Of a DNA stretch of 56,561 bases, positions 7,643 to 16,631 are shown one piece after another. Position 1 is the first letter of the stretch. Each line of letters begins with the position of its first letter. The notes beneath the pieces are model-generated. The model searched no databases. It had not been told where the DNA came from and saw only the letters and a program-made list of their open reading frames with translations. The DNA is from Thermoplasmata archaeon (GTDB taxonomy: Archaea > Thermoplasmatota > Thermoplasmata > Methanomassiliicoccales > Methanomethylophilaceae), in assembly GCA_015063235.1 (NCBI GenBank), contig SUSW01000002.1, forward strand, positions 1-56,561, read 5' to 3'. A program made the position numbers and the translations under genes.

Positions 7643-9256
7643 TCAACCTAGGGTAATGAGGTCCTTCAGCCCGGCCATCACATTGGGGTCCTCGATGACC
7701 TCTGCCAGCTCCTCCATGGACTTGAACGGGCGTGCCATCACGAGCTTGCTGGCCCTTTTCTTGCCGATGCCGGGCAGTGCTTCTAACGATGACATGGGCA
7801 TATGGTTGATGTCGAACGGATATGTGATTCCGGTGATGGAACGGAATCCCCATTCCGTGATGAACACGTCATGGAACTCCTCTGTGTCCAATTTGTAAGG
7901 GATGCCGATGAGCAGGGGATACGATCCTATCTGTCTTCCGAAGGTCACATTTCCGTCGTTGAGCTCCATGTAGACATCCTTGAGGACAGTTCCGTAGGGG
8001 ACGATGCGTTCCAGCATGACACGGTCGATGTCCTCCCTGACATCCTCTTTGAATTTCTTGAATCTCCTCTGGTCCACTCTGACATCGAACTCTCTTCTGA
8101 CCGGAAGTACCTGGCGGATATTGATACGGCGGATCATCAGACCCTCATCCCTCATCTTTTCGAGGATCTCCATGTCCATTTTGTATGTCTTAGGAGTCTC
8201 GCCGTCGAGACCGCAGATTATATTGATTCCCGGAAGGAGCTTGGGCATTCCTCTCGGGCCTCTTTCGGATCCGATTTTGTTGATGAGTCTTACCGCATCG
8301 AGGACCTGTTCGGATGTGCTGTTCAGATTGTTCTCCATCACCACCAGTGGATCGGCAGATTCCATCCCCAGTGCTAGCACATTCCCATCGGTGCAGTTGT
8401 CGGCTATTATTCCGAGAATCTCCTCCGACTCTTTGGGATAAGTCGAGATGACGGCGGGATTGGCATTGTCCACATGGATCGTGTCGAATCCCATCGCTTT
8501 CAGACCCTCGAAGAGTTCTCTCACTGCCGAAGGATTTGGCCTAGGGATTTCAGAATCATCCTCAGATCCGTAGGATACGATACAGGTCTGCCCGCCGATC
8601 CTTATGTTCCTGACTCCCAAATCCTTAAGCTTCCGTGCCTCTGCGAGGATGTCGTCCGGTGACCTTATCAGCGGTCTACCTTTCATCGGTTCGATGCAGT
8701 AGGAGCATCCTCCGGATCTGTAGCGGTGGCATCCCCTGTACGATTCGATCTCTACGACCAGCGGTTCGGGGAAATCCTGATGCTGTGTCACGATGTCGGC
8801 ACCCAGCAGCATCCATCTGTTCCATTCGTCAAGTGTCCTGTATCTCTCCAGGACCTCCTTTCCGGAGATACCGTCATAGAGTGATGCCGCCGGGTCCCTT
8901 TTGACTATGAAGTTGAAGGCCTCGGCTTCTCTCGAATCCGCTGCGGAGCCGCTGATCATCTTCCACCCTTTCAGTTTCGGCGCAATCTCGGACAGCTCCT
9001 TCAGGGACATCGGCATGGACCTGAGATATTTGCCCGGTACGTTGTTTCCGGACAGTACGACGGATACTGCCGCGTCAGGAAGTTTCCTTCCTTTCCTGAT
9101 CATGTCTATGGAGACGTATTCCACTCTATCCGCTCCGGCATCCAGGGCCGCGCCTGCTATGGAACGTATCATGGGGGAAATGTAAGGCGGCACTCCCAGC
9201 GCAGCAGGGTCGTCGATGTAGCCGTCGATTAGAGCGATAACGATCTCCTTTGCCAT
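7643..9256 (-). CDS. Radical SAM protein of the archaeal COG1031 type
   Basis: A 537-residue Fe-S oxidoreductase of unknown substrate. The cluster motif has an unusual spacing, C176-x7-C184-x2-C187 (CHRYRSGGCSYC), which I associate with this archaeal family rather than the classic Cx3Cx2C. The N-terminal 160 residues form a variant alpha/beta domain. The radical SAM barrel runs to about 400, with a GLDGET loop. The C-terminus carries a helix-hairpin-helix (LEALPGIGKKRASKLVMA, near 485-505), which usually binds nucleic acid, so a nucleic-acid substrate is plausible. It lies directly upstream of priL. Confidence 0.8.
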   Translation of the reverse strand: MAKEIVIALIDGYIDDPAALGVPPYISPMIRSIAGAALDAGADRVEYVSIDMIRKGRKLPDAAVSVVLSGNNVPGKYLRSMPMSLKELSEIAPKLKGWKMISGSAADSREAEAFNFIVKRDPAASLYDGISGKEVLERYRTLDEWNRWMLLGADIVTQHQDFPEPLVVEIESYRGCHRYRSGGCSYCIEPMKGRPLIRSPDDILAEARKLKDLGVRNIRIGGQTCIVSYGSEDDSEIPRPNPSAVRELFEGLKAMGFDTIHVDNANPAVISTYPKESEEILGIIADNCTDGNVLALGMESADPLVVMENNLNSTSEQVLDAVRLINKIGSERGPRGMPKLLPGINIICGLDGETPKTYKMDMEILEKMRDEGLMIRRINIRQVLPVRREFDVRVDQRRFKKFKEDVREDIDRVMLERIVPYGTVLKDVYMELNDGNVTFGRQIGSYPLLIGIPYKLDTEEFHDVFITEWGFRSITGITYPFDINHMPMSSLEALPGIGKKRASKLVMARPFKSMEELAEVIEDPNVMAGLKDLITLG

Positions 9257-9435
9257 CGTCTCTCCGTATGAGATGCAGATATATCTGATTGTGTCAGTTA
9301 TTGGTATTGGACATCCGTCCGATTTTCTTTGGATACCGTTGGCCGTCCTTTGATATTAAATATGTATAATCATCATAGGAGTTCGCAATCGGGTACGGCT
9401 GGCAATGGGTATCAGCACGTACCGAGGTGAATAAT

Positions 9436-10785
9436 ATGGCAAACGACCAAGAGATCAGCGTAGAAGAGCGCCTGGCCAAGGCTAAGAAGCCCGGACAGGA
9501 TGCTATGAAGATGCACCCCTACTACGGCGGGAAGATCGAAGTCGTTCCGAAGGCATGCGTAAGGTCCTTCGACGATTTCGCAATCTGGTACTCTCCCGGA
9601 GTAGCGGAGCCTTGTAAGGATATCGCAGCGAACCCTGAGAAGGTTTACGAGCACACATGGAAATGGAATACAGTTGCCGTTGTGTCGGATGGTACCCGCG
9701 TCCTTGGTCTTGGAGACATCGGACCGGAGGCAGCCATGCCCGTCATGGAAGGAAAGGGTATGCTTTTCAAGTACCTCGGAGGAGTGGACTGCGTTCCGAT
9801 CTGTCTTGACACGAAGGATCCGGACAAGATCATAGAGACCGTAAGGCTGCTCGCCCCCTCGTTCGGAGGAATCAACCTAGAGGATATCTCGAACCCCAAG
9901 TGCTTCGATATTCTCGATGAGCTCAGGAGGGACTGTAAGATCCCCGTATGGCATGACGATCAGCAGGGAACCGCTACTGTGGAGGTCGCAGGAGCGATCA
10001 ACGCGATGAAGCTCGTCGGAAAGAAGCTCGAGGATGCTCACATCACAGTCATCGGAGCAGGAGCCGCATCCATTGCGATTGCCAGGCTCCTTCTCGCGAC
10101 AGGATTCAAGCCCGAGCACATGTGCATGTGCGATTCCAAGGGAATTCTCAACCAGTCCAGGAAGGACGTTGAGGGTTCATTCAGGCAGAAGTGGGAGATC
10201 TGCCAGAAGACCAACGGAGCAGGAAAGACCGGAGGAATGAGAGAGGCGTTCGAGGGTGCAGATATCGTCATCGCAGCATCCAAGCCCGGACCCGGAACCA
10301 TCCCTGCGGAGTATGTCGACCTCATGGCAGACGATCCAGTCATTTTCGCGACCGCCAACCCGATCCCGGAGATCTGGCCTTGGGAGGCTAAGGAGCACGG
10401 ATGCAAGATCTTCGCAACCGGAAGGTCCGACTTCCCTAACCAGGTCAACAACTCGATGGGATTCCCTGCGATCTTCCGCGGAGTTCTCGATGTCAGAGCG
10501 AAGACCATCACCGACGAGATGTGTATCGCAGCAGCAAAGTCCCTTGCGGCATCAGCCGAGAAGAAGGGAATCTCGCCTGAATATATCATCCCCACAATGT
10601 CCGAGACCGAGGTTTTCATCGACGAGGCCGTCGCTGTTGGATCCAAGGCACAGGAGCAGGGTGTCGCCAGGCTCAAGCTCTCCAAGCAGGAGATGCACGA
10701 CAGGGCAGAGTTCATGATCAACAGGTCAAGGAACCTCACCGCTCAGATGATGAAGGAAGGCTTCATCAAAGAGTACGTCGAGTGA
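9436..10785 (+). CDS. Malic enzyme (malate dehydrogenase, oxaloacetate-decarboxylating)
   Basis: Interconverts malate with pyruvate and CO2 using NAD(P); in a methanogen this is probably anaplerotic. The 449-residue size is that of the short prokaryotic form. Visible landmarks are YSPGVAEPC, TNGTRVLGLGDIGP-like VSDGTRVLGLGDIG, the metal/substrate run FGGINLEDI, DDQQGTATV and the Rossmann loop IGAGAAS. FATANPIPEIWP and ATGRSDFPNQVNN close the active site. I chose the ATG at 9436 because GAGGTGA lies 5 bases upstream; a GTG at 9427 is in frame but overlaps that site. A TATA-like run (AAATATGTAT) is at about 9358-9367. Confidence 0.9.
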   Translation: MANDQEISVEERLAKAKKPGQDAMKMHPYYGGKIEVVPKACVRSFDDFAIWYSPGVAEPCKDIAANPEKVYEHTWKWNTVAVVSDGTRVLGLGDIGPEAAMPVMEGKGMLFKYLGGVDCVPICLDTKDPDKIIETVRLLAPSFGGINLEDISNPKCFDILDELRRDCKIPVWHDDQQGTATVEVAGAINAMKLVGKKLEDAHITVIGAGAASIAIARLLLATGFKPEHMCMCDSKGILNQSRKDVEGSFRQKWEICQKTNGAGKTGGMREAFEGADIVIAASKPGPGTIPAEYVDLMADDPVIFATANPIPEIWPWEAKEHGCKIFATGRSDFPNQVNNSMGFPAIFRGVLDVRAKTITDEMCIAAAKSLAASAEKKGISPEYIIPTMSETEVFIDEAVAVGSKAQEQGVARLKLSKQEMHDRAEFMINRSRNLTAQMMKEGFIKEYVE

Positions 10786-10798
10786 TCTAAAAACTTTC

Positions 10799-10815
10799 AG
10801 GGGCGTTCAGCCCCT
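10799..10815. terminator. Hairpin terminator between convergent genes
   Basis: AGGGGC, a 5-base loop, then GCCCCT, with TTC-rich sequence on one side and AAAACTTTC on the other. It follows the malic enzyme stop by 13 bases and overlaps the stop of the minus-strand gene, so it could serve both. Confidence 0.6.
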
Positions 10816-11307
10816 TTCATCATTTTCAGTTCTAATCATTTTGAACAGTTTCTTCTGCTGTTTCGGACCGATGGCCCATCCTTGCAGGTCCTCGGGCGAA
10901 TCTATTTCGTGATAATGGTAGCTGCGGATGTACTCAGAGATCTTCTTCAGCCAATCCTCGGACGGTATCCCTGGATCGAAGGTGCGCTCATAAGGGAACG
11001 GCACTCTCTTGAGCAGATTGGACCAGTTCGCATGATCGTCGTATTCCTTGTTGAAGAACGATTTCTTCCATCTGATTCTGACCAGTTCCACTATGATCTC
11101 GTCCTTGGTCGATATCGAGAGCCTGTTGAGGAGATTACTGGCACGTTTGATCGAATAGGAGTTGATATTGACAAAACCGTTGGGCGCGCTGACAGTATTC
11201 TGTAACAGCCAATCTTCGAAGTTAGCTAGCTCCATGGCTTCGTATTCTATGATCTGATAGAGTCTTTGTTTCTTTACTGTCTCCAGTCTCTCCCATTCAG
11301 ATGTCAT
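10807..11307 (-). CDS. Hypothetical soluble protein
   Basis: A 166-residue protein with no membrane segment, rich in aromatic and charged residues (WERLETVKKQRLYQIIEYEA, HANWSNLLKRVPFPYERTF, RSYHYHEIDSPEDLQGW). I do not recognise it. A TATA-like TTTATCTAAATACC lies about 25-30 bases upstream of the ATG, suggesting a leaderless transcript. It stands alone, convergent with malic enzyme. Confidence 0.6.
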   Translation of the reverse strand: MTSEWERLETVKKQRLYQIIEYEAMELANFEDWLLQNTVSAPNGFVNINSYSIKRASNLLNRLSISTKDEIIVELVRIRWKKSFFNKEYDDHANWSNLLKRVPFPYERTFDPGIPSEDWLKKISEYIRSYHYHEIDSPEDLQGWAIGPKQQKKLFKMIRTENDERG

Positions 11308-11761
11308 CCGTTAAGCAACGGCAGGTATTTAGATAAAGGTTTGTTGCGGTAAATAGGCAACTCTTACCGATTTCCATTTTCTTGGATACTTTTTCCTATG
11401 CTGGGTATGTCAGATGTGGTTTATTATCATCCAATACCGCCTGCTCAATTGTTGACGGAGAAAACTCGGTTGAAACCCGGATTGTAATTCCGAGACACGT
11501 AATCGGTTTGTTCGGGTTTCCCCGAGGGGGACATCTCATGGTAATATGGAATCTTGACGCTGTTCTCGTGTCTCGGATGATTCACCATCATACAGATTGT
11601 ATTTAACCCGCGTTATCTGATTATCAGAGCCTATGGAAACTGTTTGTACAAACTCCGACTCAGCTGGTTTTTAAGCAGGGATCTTACGTTTTCAACTGGT
11701 TTCATAAAATTACAATTATTACAAACATTTGTTATTATAGCATCTCCTCCATCTATAAACT
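11308..11761. other. Long intergenic region with interleaved inverted repeats
   Basis: No convincing gene. A short open frame at 11382-11606 has no start signal or protein-like composition. Two perfect inverted repeats interleave: GAAACCCG (11472-11479) with CGGGTTTC (11513-11520), and CCGAGACACG (11490-11499) with CGTGTCTCGG (11566-11575). Pairing both would make a pseudoknot-like fold, so a structured RNA is possible. The last 60 bases are AT-rich and contain the TATA box (TTATTATAG, near 11735) of the next gene. Confidence 0.45.
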
Positions 11762-12529
11762 ATGACGATAGAAGCGGGATTGACCGAATACTATGATCAC
11801 TATGCTAAGGACCTCAGTGTCGAACTGGCCGCACTCATACTGCGTAAGGATGAACTCAGATTCCACGAGGCCGAGAACATCCGTGCCGAATACATGATGA
11901 AGGTCGGAGCGAAGGAGCTGGCCGTATGGCGTAAAAGTATTGAGTACAGGAGGCAGAAGCGTTAGCTCTCGAAGCTTCGCGCATACATCAACCGCGGCGA
12001 GCAGCCAGACGTAGAGAAGGTGGAGACGGAGCTGGAGACGGAGTTCATCGAGTACGAAGATAAAATCAGAGAGAGGACCGAGGAGGTCAGGAAGGCTCTG
12101 TTCAGGCTGGAGGGCGAAGCACTAACCGAAGAGCAGGCTAGTGAGCTCAGGGACATGTACACCAAGATCGTCAAGCGTCTCCATCCGGATCTGAATCCCG
12201 GTGTGGATCAGAAGGATATCGAGACCTTCTACATGGCCGTCAATGCCTACAAGGATGCCGATCTGGATAAGATGAGGGCAATCTACTGGATGGTCATAGA
12301 TGGCCAAGAGGCCGTTATCCCGGAAGTCGATATGAAGGCGAGGATAATGGAGATCAGGGCGGAGATCGAAATGATAGAGCGTTCCTTCCCCTTTGACAAG
12401 AGGGAATTCCTTAAGGATGCCGAGGCGGTCGCAGAGCGCAACAGGGAGCTGGATGAGATGATGGATGACTACATGGAGCAGATCGAGCTGGTGAACGGAG
12501 CGATATCCAAGCTGGGGGTGAGGCCGTGA
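11762..12529 (+). CDS. DnaJ-like (J-domain related) protein with in-frame TAG, candidate pyrrolysine protein
   Basis: One reading frame of 256 codons is interrupted only by TAG at codon 68 (11963-11965). Both halves look like one protein: residues 1-67 are a helical region (LSVELAALILRKDELRF...RRQKR), and the frame continues LSKLRAYINRGEQPDVEKVE into a J-like helix pair with RLHPDLNP (HPD at 141-143). No ribosome-binding site or promoter precedes the second half, and its first ATG (12020) would lose the conserved linker. As I recall, bacterial homologues of this family have lysine at the TAG site (KRKLE-like). Insertion of pyrrolysine is the best explanation; a nonsense mutation is the alternative. 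The start is leaderless, 25 bases after a TATA box. It overlaps the HIRAN gene by 4 bases. Confidence 0.65.
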
Positions 12530-12921
12530 CCCTGCCCAGTATGATCGACGAGGACACGGGTCTGGAGCTTGTGGATCCCGGCAAGCTTCTGGATGATATC
12601 CCGTTCAAGAAGGACATCAGATTGGCCCAGACATACATTGCTGGTACCATGTTCGTAGAGGACATCGAGGATAAGTTGGGAGCCGTAACCTACGGGACCG
12701 ATCTCAAGCTCAGGAGGGATCCTTCGAACCCATACGATAGGAATGCGATAGAGGTCCTGAACGGTTATGGGGATAGAATCGGTTTTCTGCCCAGGAAGAT
12801 CAATCCTATCGCGGCCGGGCTGATGGATTCTGGGAAACATCTGTACTGCAGGGTGACCAGCATGGTATTCGAAATGGACTACACCGAGGTCGATGTGGAT
12901 ATAATGATGGAGGACCTCTGA
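12526..12921 (+). CDS. HIRAN-domain protein
   Basis: A 131-residue stand-alone HIRAN domain, a fold that in helicase-like factors binds single-stranded 3' ends or damaged DNA. The core is visible: YIAGTMFV, LKLRRDPSNPYDRNAIEVL, a GDRIGFLPRKINPIAAGL segment and a final strand HLYCRVTSMVF. The GTG start overlaps the previous TGA (GTGA), so it is translationally coupled to the J-like gene; an internal ATG at 12541 is possible. The pairing suggests a joint chaperone or nucleic-acid role, but nothing specific can be said. Confidence 0.75.
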   Translation: MTLPSMIDEDTGLELVDPGKLLDDIPFKKDIRLAQTYIAGTMFVEDIEDKLGAVTYGTDLKLRRDPSNPYDRNAIEVLNGYGDRIGFLPRKINPIAAGLMDSGKHLYCRVTSMVFEMDYTEVDVDIMMEDL

Positions 12922-12926
12922 CAGCA

Positions 12927-13496
12927 TTATTCTTCTGAGGGCGCTTCGCATACCGTTCCGGTCTCCTCCGGAGTACCTTCTTCACCGTCATAGGTTAGAC
13001 GGTATGATTCGGCGCCGATAAGAGGCGTTGCTATTGCATACATGATCCATCTTTTCAGCGGAGGGACATCGTACATAGGAGGGGTGTAATATCTCCTGAC
13101 AGAAGGAAGGAACATGATGGACATGGCGATCACGAACAAGATGACCGCCACCCATGCGGGGAAGTATTCCATCTTCGCCATTATCCCGGCCTCGTCAAGA
13201 ACATTGGTCAACGCTGCCGTTATCAGAAGGAATATGGAAGAGCGGATCACTTTGCGCCACGATGTTGGTCTGGCCGAGGGGATCCCTATCATCGCATTGA
13301 CGGTCAGGATCGTGACGAACAGTGTGTAGATCAAACTCAGCAGACCTATCACTATCTTGTACACGGGCATCGTATCGCTGAAGATCAGATGATCTATGTT
13401 GTACATGTAGCGAAGCAGGAAGAATGCGAGTATGATCTCGGCCAGTATAAGGATGAAAGGCATCTTCTTACTGCGCAGCTTATCCTTCCTGGCCAT
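12927..13496 (-). CDS. Small membrane protein, unknown
   Basis: A 189-residue protein with a Lys/Arg-rich start (ARKDKLRSKK) and about four membrane segments near 12-30, 45-70, 85-100 and 112-130. A soluble tail ends in an acidic stretch (EEGTPEETGT). I do not recognise a family. GGTGA precedes the ATG by 5 bases. It diverges from the next membrane protein gene, with 50 bases and overlapping promoters between them. One of few TAA stops in the window. Confidence 0.6.
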   Translation of the reverse strand: MARKDKLRSKKMPFILILAEIILAFFLLRYMYNIDHLIFSDTMPVYKIVIGLLSLIYTLFVTILTVNAMIGIPSARPTSWRKVIRSSIFLLITAALTNVLDEAGIMAKMEYFPAWVAVILFVIAMSIMFLPSVRRYYTPPMYDVPPLKRWIMYAIATPLIGAESYRLTYDGEEGTPEETGTVCEAPSEE

Positions 13497-13546
13497 CGTT
13501 TCACCGTTCCCGAAAGTACTATACGAGGATATAGAATTGAGGGGGC

Positions 13547-14434
13547 ATGGGCCGCGAGAGTGCTGACAGATTCCTCAACTGTGTGATGATGCGCAGTGTC
13601 TCTGATGGTATTATCAGCATCTGGAGCATGATCCTGATGATGGGGGTCCTGCCCTTAGCCTTCTTTCTGATGTTCTTTGTGACATCATTCGATATGTCAC
13701 AGCAGGTGTTCAATTTCGATCTGAAGAGGTATGTCGTCATTCCCATCTTCATGGGGATTATTGCCACATTCTTCGTTTTCAGCATGGTGAATTTTTTCGA
13801 CAAGCATCAGCACCGCGACAGGGAATGGGCAAGAGCACTGACGGATTATGCCAAGGATTACGGCCATGAGAATATCATGCTGGACAGGATGTCGGAGATG
13901 CTGATGTTCGGTCATGCCAGGACCATGAAGATGGTGCTCATGATCGTGTTCATAATCATAATCGTGTCCGATGCTATGATCTGTTTCCTGATGGAGATAA
14001 ACGATATCGATTCCGATGCAGCCATCGTCCCTATGACCCTCATGACCCTGCTGATATTCGTCGAATATCAGGTGGTCGGTCTCTATATGTTCCTGGTGAT
14101 CAGGAAGCACGATCTCCGCCAGTTTGCCTTCACCGAGCAGTTCTCCATGATCATGTCCGAGGACCTGCCAGGGATCAAGCCTATGGATACCCGTGTCAAA
14201 CGCAGGAGGATATGGCCGCACGTCATCCTTTTCTTTATCACATTGGGTGCGTATTCGATGCTGTTCATCCTGTGGGTCGCTCTCATCAACAATTTACATG
14301 TACAGCGTCAATGGACATACGAGGAGAGGGTGCTGAAGCTCATCATGGATAAGGAAGGCGCTACAGGGATCGAGGTCATCAACAAGGATTACGGCAAAGG
14401 ATTCATCGGCCTCTGGAAGCGCATGTTCTTCTGA
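13547..14434 (+). CDS. Multi-pass membrane protein, unknown
   Basis: A 295-residue protein with roughly five membrane segments (near 20-45, 62-85, 125-148, 158-185 and 222-247), unusually rich in methionine, and a charged C-terminal cytoplasmic part (YEERVLKLIMDKEGATGIEV). The arrangement recalls DUF4234-like archaeal/bacterial membrane proteins, but I cannot confirm this. The start is uncertain: the ATG at 13547 lacks a clear ribosome site, and an ATGATG at 13586 is in frame. Confidence 0.55.
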   Translation: MGRESADRFLNCVMMRSVSDGIISIWSMILMMGVLPLAFFLMFFVTSFDMSQQVFNFDLKRYVVIPIFMGIIATFFVFSMVNFFDKHQHRDREWARALTDYAKDYGHENIMLDRMSEMLMFGHARTMKMVLMIVFIIIIVSDAMICFLMEINDIDSDAAIVPMTLMTLLIFVEYQVVGLYMFLVIRKHDLRQFAFTEQFSMIMSEDLPGIKPMDTRVKRRRIWPHVILFFITLGAYSMLFILWVALINNLHVQRQWTYEERVLKLIMDKEGATGIEVINKDYGKGFIGLWKRMFF

Positions 14435-14849
14435 AAAATTCCGATCGCCATCTGAAGTAGCTGCGGGGGTCCATCATCATTTTCCCTCCGCATCTCGAGC
14501 ATTGGAAATCCGTTGGGAAATCGGGAAGCCTCCTCATGGGTTTCCTGCATTTGTAGCATCTGTGCTCGCTGTAGAAGTAGATCTCCGGATCGATAGGTCT
14601 CTTACTGTGGATCACCAGCGAGTCATAGCTTGCCGTGTATCCGCATCCGCATTGAAAGACGTCGGCTTGGAAATGGAACAGACAGTGGGGATGTTCTTCG
14701 AGGGCCCTCTTCGCTTTGTTACCGTATTTTCCGCCTGTGATCTCTTCTACGGACTTGCGGTCGCCCCAACCTTTGCAGCTGTACGTCGCAACTGTAAGGT
14801 TCTTGCTCCTTCTGCATTCCCTGCAGACGTATGTGTATTCCTCTCCCAT
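14403..14849 (-). CDS. Zinc-ribbon protein, unknown
   Basis: A 148-residue protein with three likely metal-binding clusters: VCRECRRSKN near the N-terminus, FQCGCGYTA in the middle, and CYKCRKPMRRLPD with FQCSRCGGKM at the end. These resemble rubredoxin-like or zinc-ribbon knuckles. I chose the ATG at 14849, just before the first Cys pair; the frame is open to 14969, but that part has no protein-like features. Its 3' end overlaps the convergent membrane protein gene by 32 bases. Function unknown. Confidence 0.55.
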   Translation of the reverse strand: MGEEYTYVCRECRRSKNLTVATYSCKGWGDRKSVEEITGGKYGNKAKRALEEHPHCLFHFQADVFQCGCGYTASYDSLVIHSKRPIDPEIYFYSEHRCYKCRKPMRRLPDFPTDFQCSRCGGKMMMDPRSYFRWRSEFFRRTCASRGR

Positions 14850-14990
14850 TCCGGACCCCTGCTCAGAGGATTCAGGTTTTGATAGAAAATGGATGTGGTA
14901 ATCTGGTATCGTATGATTTGTGTCAGTTCGTATCAAGTTCTGATTAATTATAAATCGATAAGCCGGCATTTGAATCCAGGAGGTTTCCTA

Positions 14991-16007
14991 ATGGATTCTA
15001 AGATTACAATCGCCATTGTCGCAGCGGTGGCAATCGTGGCTGTTGCAGGAGTTGCTTTCTTCATGATGAACAACAACGACAACGGCGGCGCACCTTCCGA
15101 TGGTATCCTGTATGACGGGAACGGAGGCAAGCTGAGCGATGGCAAGACAACATACATTTCCCACTCTACGAGTGTGGAAACATGCGCCTTCCTGAAAGAC
15201 GGTTATCACTGGGTTGTCTGGAACACCAAAGCTGACGGCAGCGGAACCGACTACAGTGAGAATTCAGTCGCTCCCGCAAAGACTACGCTCTACGCTCAGT
15301 GGTCGAATGCGAATGTTCTGTTCGGTACCGACGAAGGTAGGGATTATGTCTCAATATACGTCGGAGACAGTGCAGGCGGAAAAGAGGTCAATATCGACAA
15401 GGGTTATGCGACGCTTTCTTCCAATGCGACCTTCATCATCAAGCCCAAGGCCGGCGTGACACTCAAGATGCATGTCGATGGACAGAGCATCATCGCAGAG
15501 AAATCCAATGAGAACTGCGACATCCTTTATTCCACCAAAACATCGGGCATCTCGTTCGAGAACGGTACGAAAAAGAGTGACGGTTCTATCGTATTCGAGA
15601 TAAGGCAGACCATCATCAACCAGTCAGTCTTCCTCAATTATGTGAGTTCAGCAGGATTCGATGTCCTGGATATCGGCGGAACGAGAGTTGTTCCCACGGA
15701 TGTTATGACCTTCAGCATCGGCATCACTAAGACCGACGGTATAAACATCGACAGGACTGGATCGGTTCAGCTCGGAGAAGAAGCCAAGATCTTCGTTAAG
15801 GCTGTGAAGTCCGGATCGACCGTCACATACGATGAAGAGGAGTCGGTCATCAAGATTGCTGTTTCCGATAAGGTATACGAAATCAACATCTCATTCTCGA
15901 ACGGAGGAGAGCTGACCGGCGCAACCGTTGATGGCGACACCGCGATCATCTCATTCACATATGAGGATGACAAGGATCCCGTATTCTCCCGTATTATCGC
16001 CAGTTGA
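14991..16007 (+). CDS. Membrane-anchored surface protein with InlB-type B repeat
   Basis: A 338-residue exported protein. Residues 4-25 form an uncleaved N-terminal anchor (ITIAIVAAVAIVAVAGVAFF) followed by an Asn/Asp-rich linker. Residues about 38-102 form one InlB B-repeat / Listeria-Bacteroides type module (ILYDGNGGKLSDG...GYHWVVWNTKADGSG...TLYAQWS), a beta-grasp surface domain often used in host or cell contact. The rest is beta-rich and unrecognised. The ATG has an ideal CCAGGAGG site, and a TATA box (TAATTATAAATC, 14944-14954) lies upstream. The same anchor style is seen in the nucleosidase at 22924 and the protein at 55657. Confidence 0.8.
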   Translation: MDSKITIAIVAAVAIVAVAGVAFFMMNNNDNGGAPSDGILYDGNGGKLSDGKTTYISHSTSVETCAFLKDGYHWVVWNTKADGSGTDYSENSVAPAKTTLYAQWSNANVLFGTDEGRDYVSIYVGDSAGGKEVNIDKGYATLSSNATFIIKPKAGVTLKMHVDGQSIIAEKSNENCDILYSTKTSGISFENGTKKSDGSIVFEIRQTIINQSVFLNYVSSAGFDVLDIGGTRVVPTDVMTFSIGITKTDGINIDRTGSVQLGEEAKIFVKAVKSGSTVTYDEEESVIKIAVSDKVYEINISFSNGGELTGATVDGDTAIISFTYEDDKDPVFSRIIAS

Positions 16008-16015
16008 AACTTTAA

Positions 16016-16034
16016 CAGGGGGCACAGCCCCCTG
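16016..16034 (+). terminator. Hairpin terminator after InlB-repeat gene
   Basis: CAGGGGGC, a 3-base ACA loop, then GCCCCCTG: a perfect 8-bp stem, 8 bases after the TGA stop. Confidence 0.65.
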
Positions 16035-16104
16035 AACATATTCTAAATCATTCGCTGCCCCTCATTTTACCGGGAACAATTCGCTGTAACAGTACGAATA
16101 AATA

Positions 16105-16121
16105 CCTACTAAATCAATAGG
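16105..16121. promoter_or_regulatory. Candidate Rrf2 operator (cluster 1 type)
   Basis: CCTACTAAATCAATAGG lies between a TATA box (AATAAATA, 16097-16104) and the leaderless ATG at 16127. It matches the palindrome between metY and metA (CCTAC-n7-GTAGG, followed in both cases by AATT), so the same Rrf2 regulator probably binds here. Confidence 0.5.
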
Positions 16122-16126
16122 AATTC

Positions 16127-16627
16127 ATGGACGGCAGAGAGCTTCTCTACAGAGTGGTTTCCACGATACAAGAGATGTATCTGAAGATAGGCGATTCCTA
16201 CGGGAGCGTCTCGCTGTACTATCCGTTCGGAGGCGACCCGATGACCATCACCAGGGAGTTCAGGGAAGCCTCCAAGGACGATTATCCGAATATGGAACTG
16301 AGCATCTTCCCGGAACGCCTAAGGGTCATAGTCTCGGAGAAAGACTGCAAGCGTATCTCGAAGCTGCCCGTCAAGGCGACCATGAGGGACATGACCTCGC
16401 TGGTCATGGATCACGCCGGTATCGATGATTTCAGAGAGCTCATCGAGAAGAACTACCCGGGCGCCAGGCTCATCCGTTCCTGCTACATCGATTTCGATTG
16501 GATCCTTGTGTTCCCGGAGGATGTGGACGAGGATGTGTACTGTCTTTCTGAGGAGATGGGCTCCGTAACCTATCACAGATTCTCGAGAGAGGAGTTCGCT
16601 TCGCTGGGGTTCGAGATAGAAGGATGA
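16127..16627 (+). CDS. DUF3877-like protein
   Basis: A 166-residue soluble protein. The N-terminus (LLYRVVSTIQEMYLKIGDS followed by VSLYYPFGG) resembles DUF3877, a family of unknown function from gut Firmicutes; I assign it by recollection only. The C-terminal half is acidic and aromatic. A candidate Rrf2 operator overlaps its promoter, and it converges on the rrf2 gene with four bases between stops, so it may belong to the sulfur regulon. The start is leaderless, 27 bases from the TATA centre. Confidence 0.5.
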   Translation: MDGRELLYRVVSTIQEMYLKIGDSYGSVSLYYPFGGDPMTITREFREASKDDYPNMELSIFPERLRVIVSEKDCKRISKLPVKATMRDMTSLVMDHAGIDDFRELIEKNYPGARLIRSCYIDFDWILVFPEDVDEDVYCLSEEMGSVTYHRFSREEFASLGFEIEG

Positions 16628-16631
16628 GACC

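Noticed and set aside
11382-11606. A 74-codon plus-strand frame in the intergenic region
   Set aside because: No ribosome site or promoter at the right distance, odd composition, and it overlaps the interleaved inverted repeats.
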